A stretch of 64,000 nucleotides of DNA from Cryptomeria japonica (lineage: Eukaryota; Streptophyta; Pinopsida; Cupressales; Cupressaceae), in the NCBI RefSeq assembly GCF_030272615.1, contig NC_081414.1, positions 46,108,001 to 46,172,000 of the forward strand. The letters are read 5' to 3'. The position numbers were made by a program, and so were the translations under genes. Positions 23,511 to 34,307 of this stretch are shown here, piece after piece. Position 1 is the stretch's first letter, and every line of letters starts with the position of its first letter. The notes beneath the pieces were generated by a model that saw nothing but the letters and a program-made list of their open reading frames with translations, was not told the origin of the DNA and made no database searches.

Positions 23511-24887
23511 TGATGCTCTACAAAATACACAATGGTTAGACTAAAGCCTGTGGTCGTATAACACACAAAACAATAAGAAACAAGGATCAAAGGTTAGTGT
23601 TATTCAACTAAAAACTAATCTAAGCAGGCATATCAAAAGAGACACTAAAAACATGATAAAGGATTTAACTATGGAAGTAAATACCACAAGACATATCCAA
23701 ATTCCTTTTAACATGCTGTTAGCTCCTTCTCCTTTGTTCCTCTCCTCTCCAAGTTCCAAATTAGTGTAGCTCTCGGTAGCTTTTTGCACTATGGATGCTT
23801 ATGGAGGTTCAAGATTGTAGATGATTAACTATGCTATGCAAGTGTAAAACAAATTAATTAAACATGGTATGAAAATGAAATAAGATTTATTTTAGTCCAA
23901 AAGGATAATATATGTGATTTTATACTAAATGCTCTCTCTAAAATTCACTATAGATTAAATGCATACAATTTTTCAGGATCTAGATTATGAAGAAATGAGC
24001 TCTATTTATAAGAAAAATGGAGCAATGGATGGTGGAGATTGAGTAATCTCAACAAGGGTCAGGATTGAATGATATTCAATCCATGTGAAGGCTTTCAACC
24101 CAATCCCAGGATGACAAGTGTCAATGTGAGATAGGTTGAGAGGAGAGGGAATAAGCATTAAATGCTTGACATGACCTGAAGGTTAACTTGGGAGTTAAGG
24201 TCAAGGTTGGGTTGAGTGAATAAATTCTTTATTCAAAGAGTAAAGCTTTTATACAATGGATAAACTCTTGTGCAAAGGTAAAATGGATAACCATGGTCAA
24301 AGCAATAAATGCTTGAAGAGACACATGAGTCACATGAGGGTTGAGTTAGGGGTTAACCATAAATGGTCATGTAAGAGCCATTAATGGTTTGGAAGACTTT
24401 AGAGGTTCGCTTGTTGGACACACCAAGCATTTAATGCTTTTCAAAGACTTTGAAGTCTTTGAGAAGTGACTCCAAGTTGCTTAGGAATGTAACAATAATT
24501 AGGGGATGGATTAAGTTAATTGATTAGGATTAGATAGATTCTAGAAGAATTTAGGAAGGGCAAGTGGGAGATGTAGAAAAATGAAAGTGGGGGGGGGGGG
24601 GGGGGGGGGGGGCGGGGAATAAATGATTTAAATAAATTTTTTATTTAATTTATTTAAAAGAGGAAAGAGGATTAAATTGAATAAATAGAATGTATTCATT
24701 TAATTGAGTGTGAATTTGGTTTAATGAATGAATTAAAATAAATTGAATAATTTATTTAATTAATAGGAGAATGATTTGAAGATGAATTAATTAAATATTA
24801 ATTTAATTAACTAATGGTTAGTCGATTTTTAATCAAATAAATACGAAATATTCATTTAATTAAAATGCACAGATTTATGTGACTACA
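23511..24887 (-). repeat. 5' LTR of the gypsy element
   Basis: 1377 bp, partner of 6159-7515. The TATA box position is at 24010-24001 but reads TATAAATAGA with the flanking G changed. It carries a run of about 24 G at 24589-24612, expanded relative to the other LTR. Confidence 0.9.
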
Positions 24888-25519
24888 ATTTTCTTTAAGA
24901 ATTATATCAACTTTTGTCTTGGCAATTACCGGACAGAGTTGCACTAGCTCATATTCCCTTATTCTCTCATCTTCTATTCTAGCGATTTCTTTTCTCAAAT
25001 TCAAAATATCATACAAACTTTTGGGAACTTTAGATGCAATTTTTATAAGTGCCCTTCTATACTTATTCAAATATACAATTGTAGCCTCTTCTAGTGATCT
25101 CTTCCCTTTCTCATCCAATCAATCATAAAATTGAGTAAGCAATTTAAGATTACCTTGTTTTGTTATTGCTTCCTTCACTTTCTTAAGAGTTATGCTAGAT
25201 TGTTTAGCTTCAACTCAATGGATTGCATTTCATTCTTCAAGACTGCATTATCTCTAGCAAGTTTTTCACATTCATCTGCCTTGTCTTTTGAGACTTGGTT
25301 ATCAATGCTTTAGTCTTCTTTCTCCTTGAGTTTGTCCATAAGCTCCTTTCTCTTTTCTTTGGATGTGATCACTTTTTCCTTCAATGACTCAATGAAGTCT
25401 TCAACATCGCTTAGATTTATTCTCAGGCTATTTGCTTCTTTTCTTGTTGTATCTAGATCTTCAAGTGCCACAGTGAGTTGTTTCTATAAATTGGAGTCCA
25501 TTGATTCACTATCCCGCAT
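24888..25519 (-). pseudogene. N-terminal part of the outer element's coiled-coil ORF
   Basis: Starts at ATG 25519 (MRDSESMDSN), only ~37 bp after the PBS, and reads leftwards to the gypsy insertion point at 24888. It contains long amphipathic stretches: LEDLDTTRKEANSLRINL, EDFIESLKEKVITSKEKR, CEKLARDNAVLKNEM, then a more globular segment (LNKYRRALIKIASKVPKSLY, LRKEIARIEDERIREYEL). At least three in-frame stops and one frameshift near 25190 are present. Disregarding one copy of the 5-bp target duplication, the frame continues into 6153-4978, so the intact gene would have been ~600 codons. No retroviral enzyme motif is seen. The role is unknown. Confidence 0.75.
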
Positions 25520-25555
25520 CTTCCTCAAGTTGTTAGGCTTCCTCTGAGGAACTAG

Positions 25556-25567
25556 GCTCTGATACCA
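25556..25567 (-). other. primer binding site (tRNA-iMet type) of the outer element
   Basis: Minus-strand TGGTATCAGAGC, two bases inside the LTR end, is the standard plant copia PBS complementary to the 3' end of initiator methionine tRNA. Confidence 0.9.
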
Positions 25568-25569
25568 AT

Positions 25570-26724
25570 TGTTAGAATCAATGAACACTGGGGGGGGGGG
25601 GGTGAATTAGTGTTATGCAATTTTTAACTTTCTTGAACTGATTCTTAGACCACTTGATGCAGATGAATAAAAGTAAAGTGCAAAAACTCAATACAAACAA
25701 GCACAAAACCATAGTACCAAAATTTTTATGTGGAAACCCAAAAAGGAAAAAACCACAGTGGGATTGAGACCCACAATATTAAAATAATGTTATTGGGAGT
25801 ATAATAATATTACAAGGGGAATGGACATGCATTCAGGCACATTGCCTAGAGCTCACTGCTCAATTACAAGAGAGGGCTACAACCTTTGGAGGACCCAGTG
25901 TCCTACAAATGTTTACAAATAATAACTTGAATGTTTGAACTGATAAATAACATCTACAAATTTGCCAAAGTGCAGTTCTGGTTAAGTACAAAGTATCTTA
26001 CTTCCACTGTTTTGGCACACTGCTCTATTCTGGTGTTTTGTCATACACCAAAGCATAAAACCAAAGATAGCACACATGAAACTACGCATAGATGCTCATA
26101 CAATCTTTGCACACCAACATGGATTAAAAAAATGATCATATAGATTGGTCTTATATATCTGCATCACTTATTTTAGGTCACCAATATGTCGGCTCCAAAA
26201 ACATTTGCAAAACTTGAAACCTGTAAAAAGGAGTTGGCTCAATCTGATTTTTATGCACACACAGACTAAAAAAAATGATTATACGCTTCACATATGTCAG
26301 CTCGACAACCTCAAACTTGGAACCAATCAACAAAATCATCCCAAAGATTCTGCATAACATGCTACACCACTAATCACCCAATTAACCCTTTTCTTTCTGA
26401 AATGATGGATGTTGGATCTTCAATCTTGCACGAGAATCAATACCAGAGGCTAGGATTGTGGACTAAGCTATTCCAATCATCCAATTGACTACCTCTTCCA
26501 CCGCAAAGAAAAATGTGCACCCAAAATTGAGTTCTACTCAATGTACTCTTATTTTAACGAATACTATGTTCCACCTTCCAGACTTAAGCAAAGTAGACTT
26601 CAAACTTACGGTAGGAGGATTCTACATATTCTGGATGAAGCTTTTGATCCAAGTTGCCATCAGTGACAACACCCAAACATTCCTTAAGCACTTATCTCTT
26701 CTAGCACAGTGTCTCTTGCCAACA
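25570..26724 (-). repeat. 5' LTR of the outer copia-type element
   Basis: 1155 bp, TGTTAGAATC...GCCAACA on the plus strand, partner of 3235-4641. It has a G-run at 25589-25602. ORFs inside are shadows. Confidence 0.85.
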
Positions 26725-27297
26725 TGTCTTTCTACTCCAAATACCTTTACTTTCCCACTAGTTAGTTAATATTTGGTCTCCACATCCCCCTACCTCATAT
26801 TTAATCCTTGATCTTTGCTTCTTAACCTCTTGTCAATTTAATGAAGCTTAGCATCCCTTATGTTGACCCTATCTATAGTAGATATTTTTTCAAAGTGTCT
26901 TCCTCCCTCTTTAGTGGGGCCTAGCTTTCTAAATTGAAACTAAAGATCTGTAAACCATAACACCTTCTCTGTCACTCCTATAACTATATTTAGTGAAATG
27001 TGCATTTTATTTATTTAAAATATTTTGTTTGGTACGAAGTACATAAAGAGAAATGAGATCTTGATATAATCTAATTTATAATTAAATGATAGTTAAAATA
27101 GAATGATTTTGATAGAATTGTGTGTTAATTTTTGAATAAAATATTTATACATATTTTTACCAAAAACATTGTCATTTAATGTTATTGTCCATCTTTTAAA
27201 AAAAATTGAGGATAAATATTTTTAATTGAAATTTTGAATTAGGGGGGTCATAGATGGGGGACCTCATTCTGAATATAAAGGATCAATAGGATTGTAG
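26725..27297. other. spacer between two elements, nothing recognised
   Basis: Begins with the target duplication TGTCT and continues as AT-rich DNA up to the inverted repeat at 27298. No ORF or repeat of note. Confidence 0.6.
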
Positions 27298-27338
27298 GGG
27301 TATGTGCAGAAAGATGGTGGTCAAAAAAGTGGACACCA
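27298..27338 (+). repeat. left terminal inverted repeat
   Basis: GGGTATGTGCAGAAAGATGG, then TGGTCAAAAAAGTGGACACC, inverted at 41314-41362. Confidence 0.75.
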
Positions 27339-27354
27339 TCCAAAAAAAACATGG

Positions 27355-27575
27355 AAAAACAAGCAGCGCATATGCGATTCTAAAATTTGAAATGACCGCA
27401 TACACGCTTAGGTTTGTTGTTCCCGAGCCTAGAGAAGGTAGCACGTACATGCTACTTTTAGGGAAAGTAGCGCATATGCACCACCTCTAGGAAAATGAGC
27501 GCGTATGCGCTACTTATAGGAAAATGAGCGCGTACACACTAATAATCCTAAAAGAACCGTGTACGCGGTGCCTGC
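27355..27575. repeat. left subterminal motif array
   Basis: Repeated short words built on GCGCATATGCG, GTAGCGCATATGC, GAGCGCGTATGCGCTAC, GAGCGCGTACAC and GTGTACGCGG, many self-palindromic. The same words recur near the right end (37545-37810, 40408-40490). Arrays of this kind in plant transposons are transposase-binding regions (family knowledge). Confidence 0.65.
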
Positions 27576-27699
27576 CAAAAAACGTTTTTAAAAAAAAACT
27601 GGGTCTTATTTTCCCATGAATAGCTCATTTTTAGTTTGTTTTTTCTTCATTTTCTCTCCTAAACTACGAACGGGGGGCTAGATTTCTCCTCAAGACACT

Positions 27700-30600
27700 A
27701 TGGATCATGGTTAGTTTTTGTTTATTTTTGTCTTTCTTTCCCGTTTGTTCAATTTGTTTTACATTTTTAATTTAATTTCATTAATTTAATTTTTAATTTT
27801 TGTCTTTCTTTCCCAAAAGGACGCCAATGTCGGGAGGAGGATGATGGGGCAAGGCCCGAGGTGATTAGTGGTGGCGGTCCTGAATGGTGTTAGGGGGCCC
27901 CACGGTACCCTGCGTACCATGGGAAACCAACCCCTCCCCCCCCCCCCCCCAAAAAAAAAAAAAAAAAATTGCCTTTTGATTTTTTTTGTGATTTAAAAAA
28001 AAAATTAATCAAAATCCGGCCTGCATGCCGTAAAAAGGCAAAATATATTTTATTTTTAATTTTTTTTCTTGAACTGCGTGCTAGGGTTGTACGACCTGGA
28101 TCTAAGAAAAAAATACTCCCAGAGGCTCAGGAACCAAAATAGGTCAAATTTTATATGACCGTAGGGGTTTTTGGGCCTTTTGAGAATGATGGTGAGGTCC
28201 ATTTAGGCCCAAAGTACTGAGAAAAAAAGCCTATACCTAGGTGCATAAAAAAACTTTTTGAAACCCCAGATCTGCTTCCAATACAAAAATTCTCAAAACA
28301 AGAACAGGTAGCTGTAGATTTGAAGCTCTGATACCATGTTGGAGTTGAGAAAATATAACACCATAGGAGCCCAAATGATCTCTGCAAGCTGAAAAACCTA
28401 TTACAAGGAGAAGCAAGGAAGCAAATCACAGAAGGAATAAAAAAATAGGAAAAACATGCTCCAAAAGATGAGAGCTCAATAATCTCCAAAAATGTATTGT
28501 CAATAATAATCCTTCTTCATACAATGAAAAAAAAGAACTCAACCTTTAATAGGTCAAGAAACCCTAAAAGGGAAAAACCCTAGGCTTGCACATAATAATT
28601 AATAAAATAATTAATTATTATGCACCTAAAGTTAGCTTAAGTGTAAAAAAGATAAAGGGAACTTAAATAATTAAACAAATATTGTTTAATTAATCAAGTA
28701 AATACCCAAATACTCTAACACTTTTGATCGCACACCTAAAACACAGGAGCAATTAATTAATTAGTTAGGACAAAATATGTCTAAAATCAATAGACTGATT
28801 GTTAAATTGAAAACATCCGAACTTGAGCATCATCAATCCCTCGCCACTAGCCTAGAAATATTAGCTAGTGGTGCCATAGCTATTTCCACACAAATTACCA
28901 AATGGGGAAGCTTTAGGGATAGGTGTCTTTAATTCTATGCCGATGGGCTATCATACGAGGGAGTAAAAAACAAAAATATTAGTAAACAACAAATATGTGC
29001 CCTTTTCATTGATCCCAAAACTGGTCAGTCATTACCTCTTAATGCAAAGAGGTTTCCCATACATTGGTGTACCAATGTGCAGATGAAGAATCTTTTTTGG
29101 CAGAGGTGGTGGATGGCCTTTGATGATCCAACTTGTAATAATTATGAGGTGCCATTATATTTTTTGAGAAAAGTATATTGTGAGTTTGTGCTCAATGTGC
29201 TCCCAAAGTGCTCCCAAACTATTTTGACATGAGAGAGTTCCATGGTAGAGGTGGTGGCTCTGCCCAAGATAGACTTGGAGCCTGTAGGTGATTACTCGCG
29301 GAGAGTCACCGCCCCTAGCACCTAAACCCAAGGTGCATCAGGCTATCCCAGTAGATATGAAAGAGTCGATGGAGCTACAGACTCTTCAGGCGGCCACACC
29401 ATTGACTGGTGCCATCATCTAGGATGGGACGTCATTAGCACACCCTATTGTATTGGATGATGAGCCATTAGTTTCTCCTGGTGGCGACAGAGAGCCCATC
29501 CAGCATATATGTGTCAGTTGCTCGGGGATAGATGATGCAGCCGATGCAGATGGATCCACATCTCATATATGCATGATTTGCGGGAGTAGATGTTAGGCCT
29601 GCACGACTGAGGATTTTGTGCTGACAGATGAGTTGATGGACATGGTGTTTGCCCATGAGCGACAGACACAGGTGTGTTGATTTCAATTCATAGCATTTTA
29701 TTTATTAGTCACTTTAAATTTGTAATTACATAAATGAATTTTCATTTATACATCAATTTAAATTGAGAGAAATAATATACATTTTAGGATGCAACAGTGC
29801 TATCCCATACTCCTCCCCCAGTTACTAGAGCTGCAACTTCAATGCCTGAGGTATAAATTTTGTAACATGTTAAAATAGAATAGTACGCTTTGAATTCAAA
29901 AAAATATAAGATATACTATCTTTAATTCTTGGTCCAATTTTTGGTTTGTAGGTGTTGACAGGGGACCAAATGTCCCAGATTGATGACATCATGCTCTCAG
30001 CGATCGATTTTGGCCTACAAGGCTATACGGTATCACATTTTGTACAACCCTTTTTATGTATTGTTTTGATAGAATATGCAAGTCATTTCATTTTAGATTT
30101 TTAAAATTATATTTAATTTATTATCTGTACTAATATCTCATGTTAATTTTTTTTTTAGGGTACCCCCTCCGCGTCTAGGGCTCATCCTAAGAAAAAGAAT
30201 TCCTTGAAGACGCCAAAATGTGGGAAGAAGGTAATTGAACACATTTTTAGTTGTACAATTGTTTGAAAATGTTGAAATCAAGTATTAGTTGGGGTTTGTA
30301 GATCGATTAGTGTTTTTTGTCTATTTTGCATGTACAATGACCATTGAGCTATGTGGATTTGTTGAATGCACCTTGATTCACCTGTGGATCAAGAGAGGGC
30401 AGAGGCATGTATCTCTACTTTATTTTCCTGATTTCATGATTATATGCATGAGTACATGTGAACTTGTGATATATTATAATCTTATAATTTTTTCATATAG
30501 GAAATATCCATACGTATTTCATCAATGGCGAACCCTCCTCCATGTACTGTAGAAGCATCTTAGGATTCGGTACACTTTTGTTTGATATGTAAAATTAATT

Positions 30601-31118
30601 GTTTTTAACCTACAATACTTATCATTATATTAATTGTATTTAATCTTTGAACATTTTTTGTATAGGTAATAGGGACAGTTTCTCCATCGATGGTGAGCCA
30701 TCCTTAGTCCATTGGAGAAGCATCTCAGGCACAGGTACATCATTGTTCTCTATATTATAGCTTTTAAGTGTTTTTGATATATTTATGTTAGTACATTGTA
30801 TTAATTATACATTTAATCTACAATAGACCCCTTCATGGTACGACCATAATGTGGATCTATTTAAGTATGTCTTCAAGAAAACTCCTAAGAGTGACAAGGA
30901 GAGGAGAGCAAAGACATTATCTTCTAGATCAACCGATGAGGTAATCTACATTTCAATTGCAAATGAATTATAATTAAATGCATAGTTATGTTGTTAATTG
31001 TGAACTATTTTCTACAAATGAATTCTAGCTTGGCTTTTGAATTGTGGTTTTGTAGCCATCTACAGAGCCACGTACTGCATCGAAGAGGCTTGATTTTGAT
31101 GATCCACCACAAGTTTAG
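27700..31118 (+). pseudogene. multi-exon transposon-borne gene with CxxC motifs
   Basis: Proposed start ATG 27700 (exon 27700-27709, donor GTTAGT; next exon from 27820 after CCCAAAAG). Downstream, consecutive exons with GT-AG boundaries are 29788-29850, 29952-30029, 30159-30230, 30501-30569, 30666-30734, 30827-30940 and 31056-31118 (TAG). Each is a multiple of three and stays in one phase. The exon ending at 29671 encodes two Cys pairs (HICVSC and HICMICGSRC). Later exons are Pro/Ser/Lys-rich with a basic stretch AHPKKKNSLKTPKCGKK (possible nuclear signal). Stops at ~29404, ~29594, ~30561 and ~30704 and a frameshift near 29200 indicate decay. The middle is broken by an LTR insertion at 28325-28720. 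No known family recognised. It may be an accessory DNA-binding protein of the transposon. Confidence 0.55.
28325..28720 (-). mobile_element. copia-type LTR with adjacent PBS (5' end of a truncated element)
   Basis: Minus-strand LTR TGTTAGAG...CTCCAACA (28720-28337, 384 bp) is followed directly by TGGTATCAGAGC at 28336-28325, the iMet PBS. The internal sequence continues leftwards to about 27960, where a C/A homopolymer tract occurs. No 3' LTR or target duplication could be identified, so the element is truncated or rearranged. It is the same family as the solo LTR at 3964-4290. Confidence 0.75.
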
Positions 31119-31649
31119 GATCATATAGTGTTAGTTCTGGTCATACAATGACCAATACATGTAGATATATTCTACATTTTTATTGTATATTGATTTAGAC
31201 ATGGCATATGCCACATTTTTGTAATACTTGTATTGACTTGGCAAACATGCCTTTTTTTATATATATAAATGTTGATATTCGATCCAATAAATGTGTACTG
31301 AGTTCATTATTTTATATTCATTGTATTTTGTGGTTTTCCTTTTATAAATTTAATTGATCATTTGCTTATGTAATCAACAATATGAATATAAACAACAAAA
31401 ATATATGATATAAAACATTGCAATCGTGGAATATGATTTGATAAAATTTATAAAATGTTGAATTAACCCTACAAAAATCCTTATATTTAGTTCATTATTG
31501 TGTATTTGTTGTATTTGGTGGCTTCCCTTTTATAAATTTAAATGAATATTTGCATATGTAATCAACAATATGAATATAAACCACAAAAATCGACAATATG
31601 AATATAAACAACAATATGTGTTTGGTGCGAGAGCACCCTCACGCTCACA

Positions 31650-32850
31650 ATGGTCAAATTTTATTCATCATGTGCACAAACCAACATCGTGAGTGTGTCC
31701 AGATGGGCAGGTTTATGCTAGGTATGCCCCTGTCATGCATCCCAAAGCACCGGAATGTCGAGAGTCATACTGTACCGGGGCGATCTCTTAAGTGCCACGA
31801 GTCCAAAAAATTGTCAAAATTTGACAGATTGTTTCTTCCAATCGAGGAAACATATGTTTGATTTGTTTGAACCTGTGGGGTCACGTGATGCTCCTCTATA
31901 ATGGCCTATCTTGGTTTTTGATGACTCAGAGCCATTTTCAATTGGTAGCATTTTTTGCCTGCTGCAAAAACTGTCAGTTGCATGCAATGCAAAGTTGCAG
32001 GATTGGCTATAATTGATTTGGCTCGCCGTGTACACAAATTAATGTCACGAGTGCATATGGGTGGGTAGGTTTATGCTAGGAATTCCCCTTTCATGCATCC
32101 CAAAGCACCGAAAAATTGAGAGTCATACCATACCGGGGCGATCTCTCAAGTGCCATGAGTCCAAAAAAATGTCAAAATTTGACGGATTATTTCTTCCAAT
32201 CCACAACACATATGGTTGATCCATTTGAACCTGTGGGGTCATGTGAGGCTCCTCTACAATGGCCTATCTTGGTTTTTGATGACTCAAAGCCATTTTCAAT
32301 TGGTATCATCTTTTGGCTTGCTGGAAAAACTATCAGTTGTATGCAATGCAAAGTTGTAGGATTGGCTAGAATTGATTCAGTTCATTGTGTGCACAAACTG
32401 ACATCACGAGCACGTCTGAGTGGATAGGTTCATGCTAGGAATTCTCCTCTCATGCATCCCAAAGCTCTAGAACATCGAGAGTCATATCGTATCGGGGCGA
32501 TCTCTCAAGTGGCCCGAGTCCAAAAAATTATCAAAATTTAACGGACCGTTTCTTCAAATCTAGGACACATATGGTCGATCCGTTTGAACCTGTGGGGTCA
32601 TGTGAGGATCCTCTATAATGTTCTATCTCAGTTTTTGATGACTCGAAGCCATTTTCAATTGGTAGCATTTTTTCGCCTACTGCAAAAATCATTAGTTGCA
32701 TGCAATGTAGATTTGCAGGATTGGCTAGAATTGATTCGGTTCGTCGTGTGCACAAACTGATGTTACAAGTGTGTCTGGGTGGGAAATTTTTTGCTAGGAA
32801 TTCTCCTATCATGCATCCCAAAGCACTGGAACATCGAGAGTCATACCCTA
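31650..32850 (+). repeat. ~359-bp tandem repeat, about 3.3 copies
   Basis: The landmark GTTTATGCTAGG (or a variant) recurs at 31711, 32069, 32428 and 32788, with periods of 358-360 bp. Other landmarks recur in step: CATGCATCCCAAAGC, GGGGCGATCTCT, GAACCTGTGGGGTCA and AGCCATTTTCAATTGGTA. ORFs on both strands (for example 32116-32427 plus, 32531-32890 minus) follow from the repeat and show no domain. Confidence 0.9.
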
Positions 32851-33245
32851 CTGATACAATGTAAAAGTTGCTTGACAACTTTTTTGACAATTTTTTGACA
32901 ACAATGACAATTTTTATTCAAATTGTATCTAGTCTCAATCTATGACCCCTATGACTCGATAATGAATCAAATAATTCTTCATGATTATACAAGAATCAAG
33001 AATGCTCATGATTGACTAGGGACACACACACATACTCAAAATATAGACACAAAACATTGACACATAAAATATTGTCACATATTATTAAAAAATTTGCCTC
33101 TAAATATGGTCAAATCAGCTCTTGGCTATTTGATTATACAAAAAAATATCTTACAAATCATCTCATGGGATTTTATACAAAATTTGGCATTACAATATGT
33201 ACGATTCAGCTCATCGCCATTTTAATATACAAAATTTGGCATGTA

Positions 33246-34139
33246 TGTAAGGAAGTTAAGTAGAGGAAACAACTTCCTACACTAACCTTGAGAGGAGGGT
33301 AATGCAAAACTTTTTCAGATCATTAAAACAGTTACAGAAAATAGAAATAGATATAATAGCATTCATACCACAACACAATGATTTACGTGGGGAAAACCCT
33401 TTTGGGAGAAAAACCCCACCCTCCAAAAGCAGCTCAATATTTTATTCAGCAATCAAAAACAGATTACAACATACTCGCAGAGCAAGCTCTTCGCAGGAGT
33501 ACCATTAATCAGAGATTCAGAGGCAACTCAATAGCCATAGGACTCTTACACACAACCTCTATCTCACACACCTCATAAATAGGAGATACAATACAAGAAA
33601 CCATCAAACGGTATTACAAAACCATGGGCTAAAACCACCCAATAAGGTGTAGCCGACCTTATCTCCCTTCTAGACGCCCTATGACATGTTAAAGCACACA
33701 TCAACACGTGTCGCTCCCTTTTACAGCTCATTTATGTGTCTGATACAAATTATTTTTTCTATTTCAGGAGTACAAACTTCCGGAGGCCATAACTTGAGAA
33801 CCGGGTGTCCGATTGACGAACCGTTTGAAGCGCCGGAAAGCTCGCGAAGTGCTCTATCACCTCGTAACCGGCTTCGCCGGTTACGGCCACTTTTCAGGGC
33901 ATTTCGGAGCCTCTAAAGTCCCCAAAATTAAGTTTAAATATTTTATTGCACCCCTCCAAGACGAAAACTTTAATATCTTCAAAACTAGCTATGACCTTGC
34001 GACGAAACTTTACCGGAATGCTTATCTAGCCAACCAGAAGCTTCAGGGAGAGTTTCGCACCATTTCGTGCTCAAATGAAAACTTACTATAAATAGTAACC
34101 TCGCATAAATGCAAGGTTGAGACACCATTTTTCCCAACA
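33246..34139 (-). mobile_element. solo LTR, copia type, with perfect target duplication
   Basis: Starts TGTAAGGAAG and ends TTTTTCCCAACA on the plus strand (TG...CA), flanked on both sides by ATGTA (33241-33245 and 34140-34144). The flanking AT-rich repeat (AGCTCATNGCCATTTNAATATACAAAATT) is split by it. The TTACGTGGGGAAAACCC block and the start TGTTGGGAAAAATGG favour minus orientation. The ORFs at 33686-33916 and 33813-34091 lie in the LTR and are not genes. Confidence 0.9.
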
Positions 34140-34307
34140 ATGTACATATGTATAAATCAGCTCATTGCCATTTAAATATACAAAATTATGCTCGTAAACA
34201 TGTAAAAATTAGCTCATGGGCATTTATATATATAAAAAATGAATATAGAACAATTCGTCGATGATTTATAAAAAATTCTCAAAATCATTCTACTTTGAAC
34301 CATAGAA

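Larger units (their letters stand above)
6159..24887 (-). mobile_element. Ty3/gypsy (Tat/Ogre-like) LTR retrotransposon nested in the outer element
   Basis: LTRs at 6159-7515 and 23511-24887, ends TG...CA on both strands, flanked by ACTTT on the left and ATTTT on the right (5-bp target duplication with one change). Minus-strand order is 5' LTR, PBS region, ~2.7-kb leader, gag, protease with G-patch, RT, RNase H, integrase, a long 3' region with an antisense plant mobile domain, PPT and 3' LTR. The long leader, G-patch after protease, no chromodomain after the integrase GPY motif, and the extra antisense ORF all point to the Tat/Ogre group. Every coding domain carries stops or frameshifts, so the copy is inactive. 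Confidence 0.9.
3235..26724 (-). mobile_element. non-autonomous copia-type LTR retrotransposon, disrupted by a nested gypsy element
   Basis: Flanked by identical 5-bp target duplications TGTCT (3230-3234 and 26725-26729). On the minus strand it runs from the 5' LTR (26724-25570) through a primer binding site TGGTATCAGAGC matching the 3' end of initiator tRNA-Met, a long ORF rich in heptad-like Lys/Glu/Leu, a polypurine tract GCCAAAGGGGGAGAT and the 3' LTR (4641-3235). With the nested gypsy at 6159-24887 removed, the internal region is only ~2.2 kb and has no gag, protease, RT or integrase. The PBS, LTR ends TGTTGG...CAACA and the two AAAGGGGGAGA tracts are typical of plant Ty1/copia (SIRE/Maximus-like) elements. 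It must have moved with enzymes supplied in trans (inference). Confidence 0.85.

Noticed and set aside
25556-28336. tRNA-Met gene fragments
   Set aside because: The TGGTATCAGAGC matches are primer binding sites beside LTRs; no cloverleaf sequence is present. No tRNA or rRNA genes were recognised in the window.
33686-34091. Plus-strand ORFs of 76 and 92 codons
   Set aside because: They lie within a solo LTR with a perfect target duplication and overlap each other in different frames.
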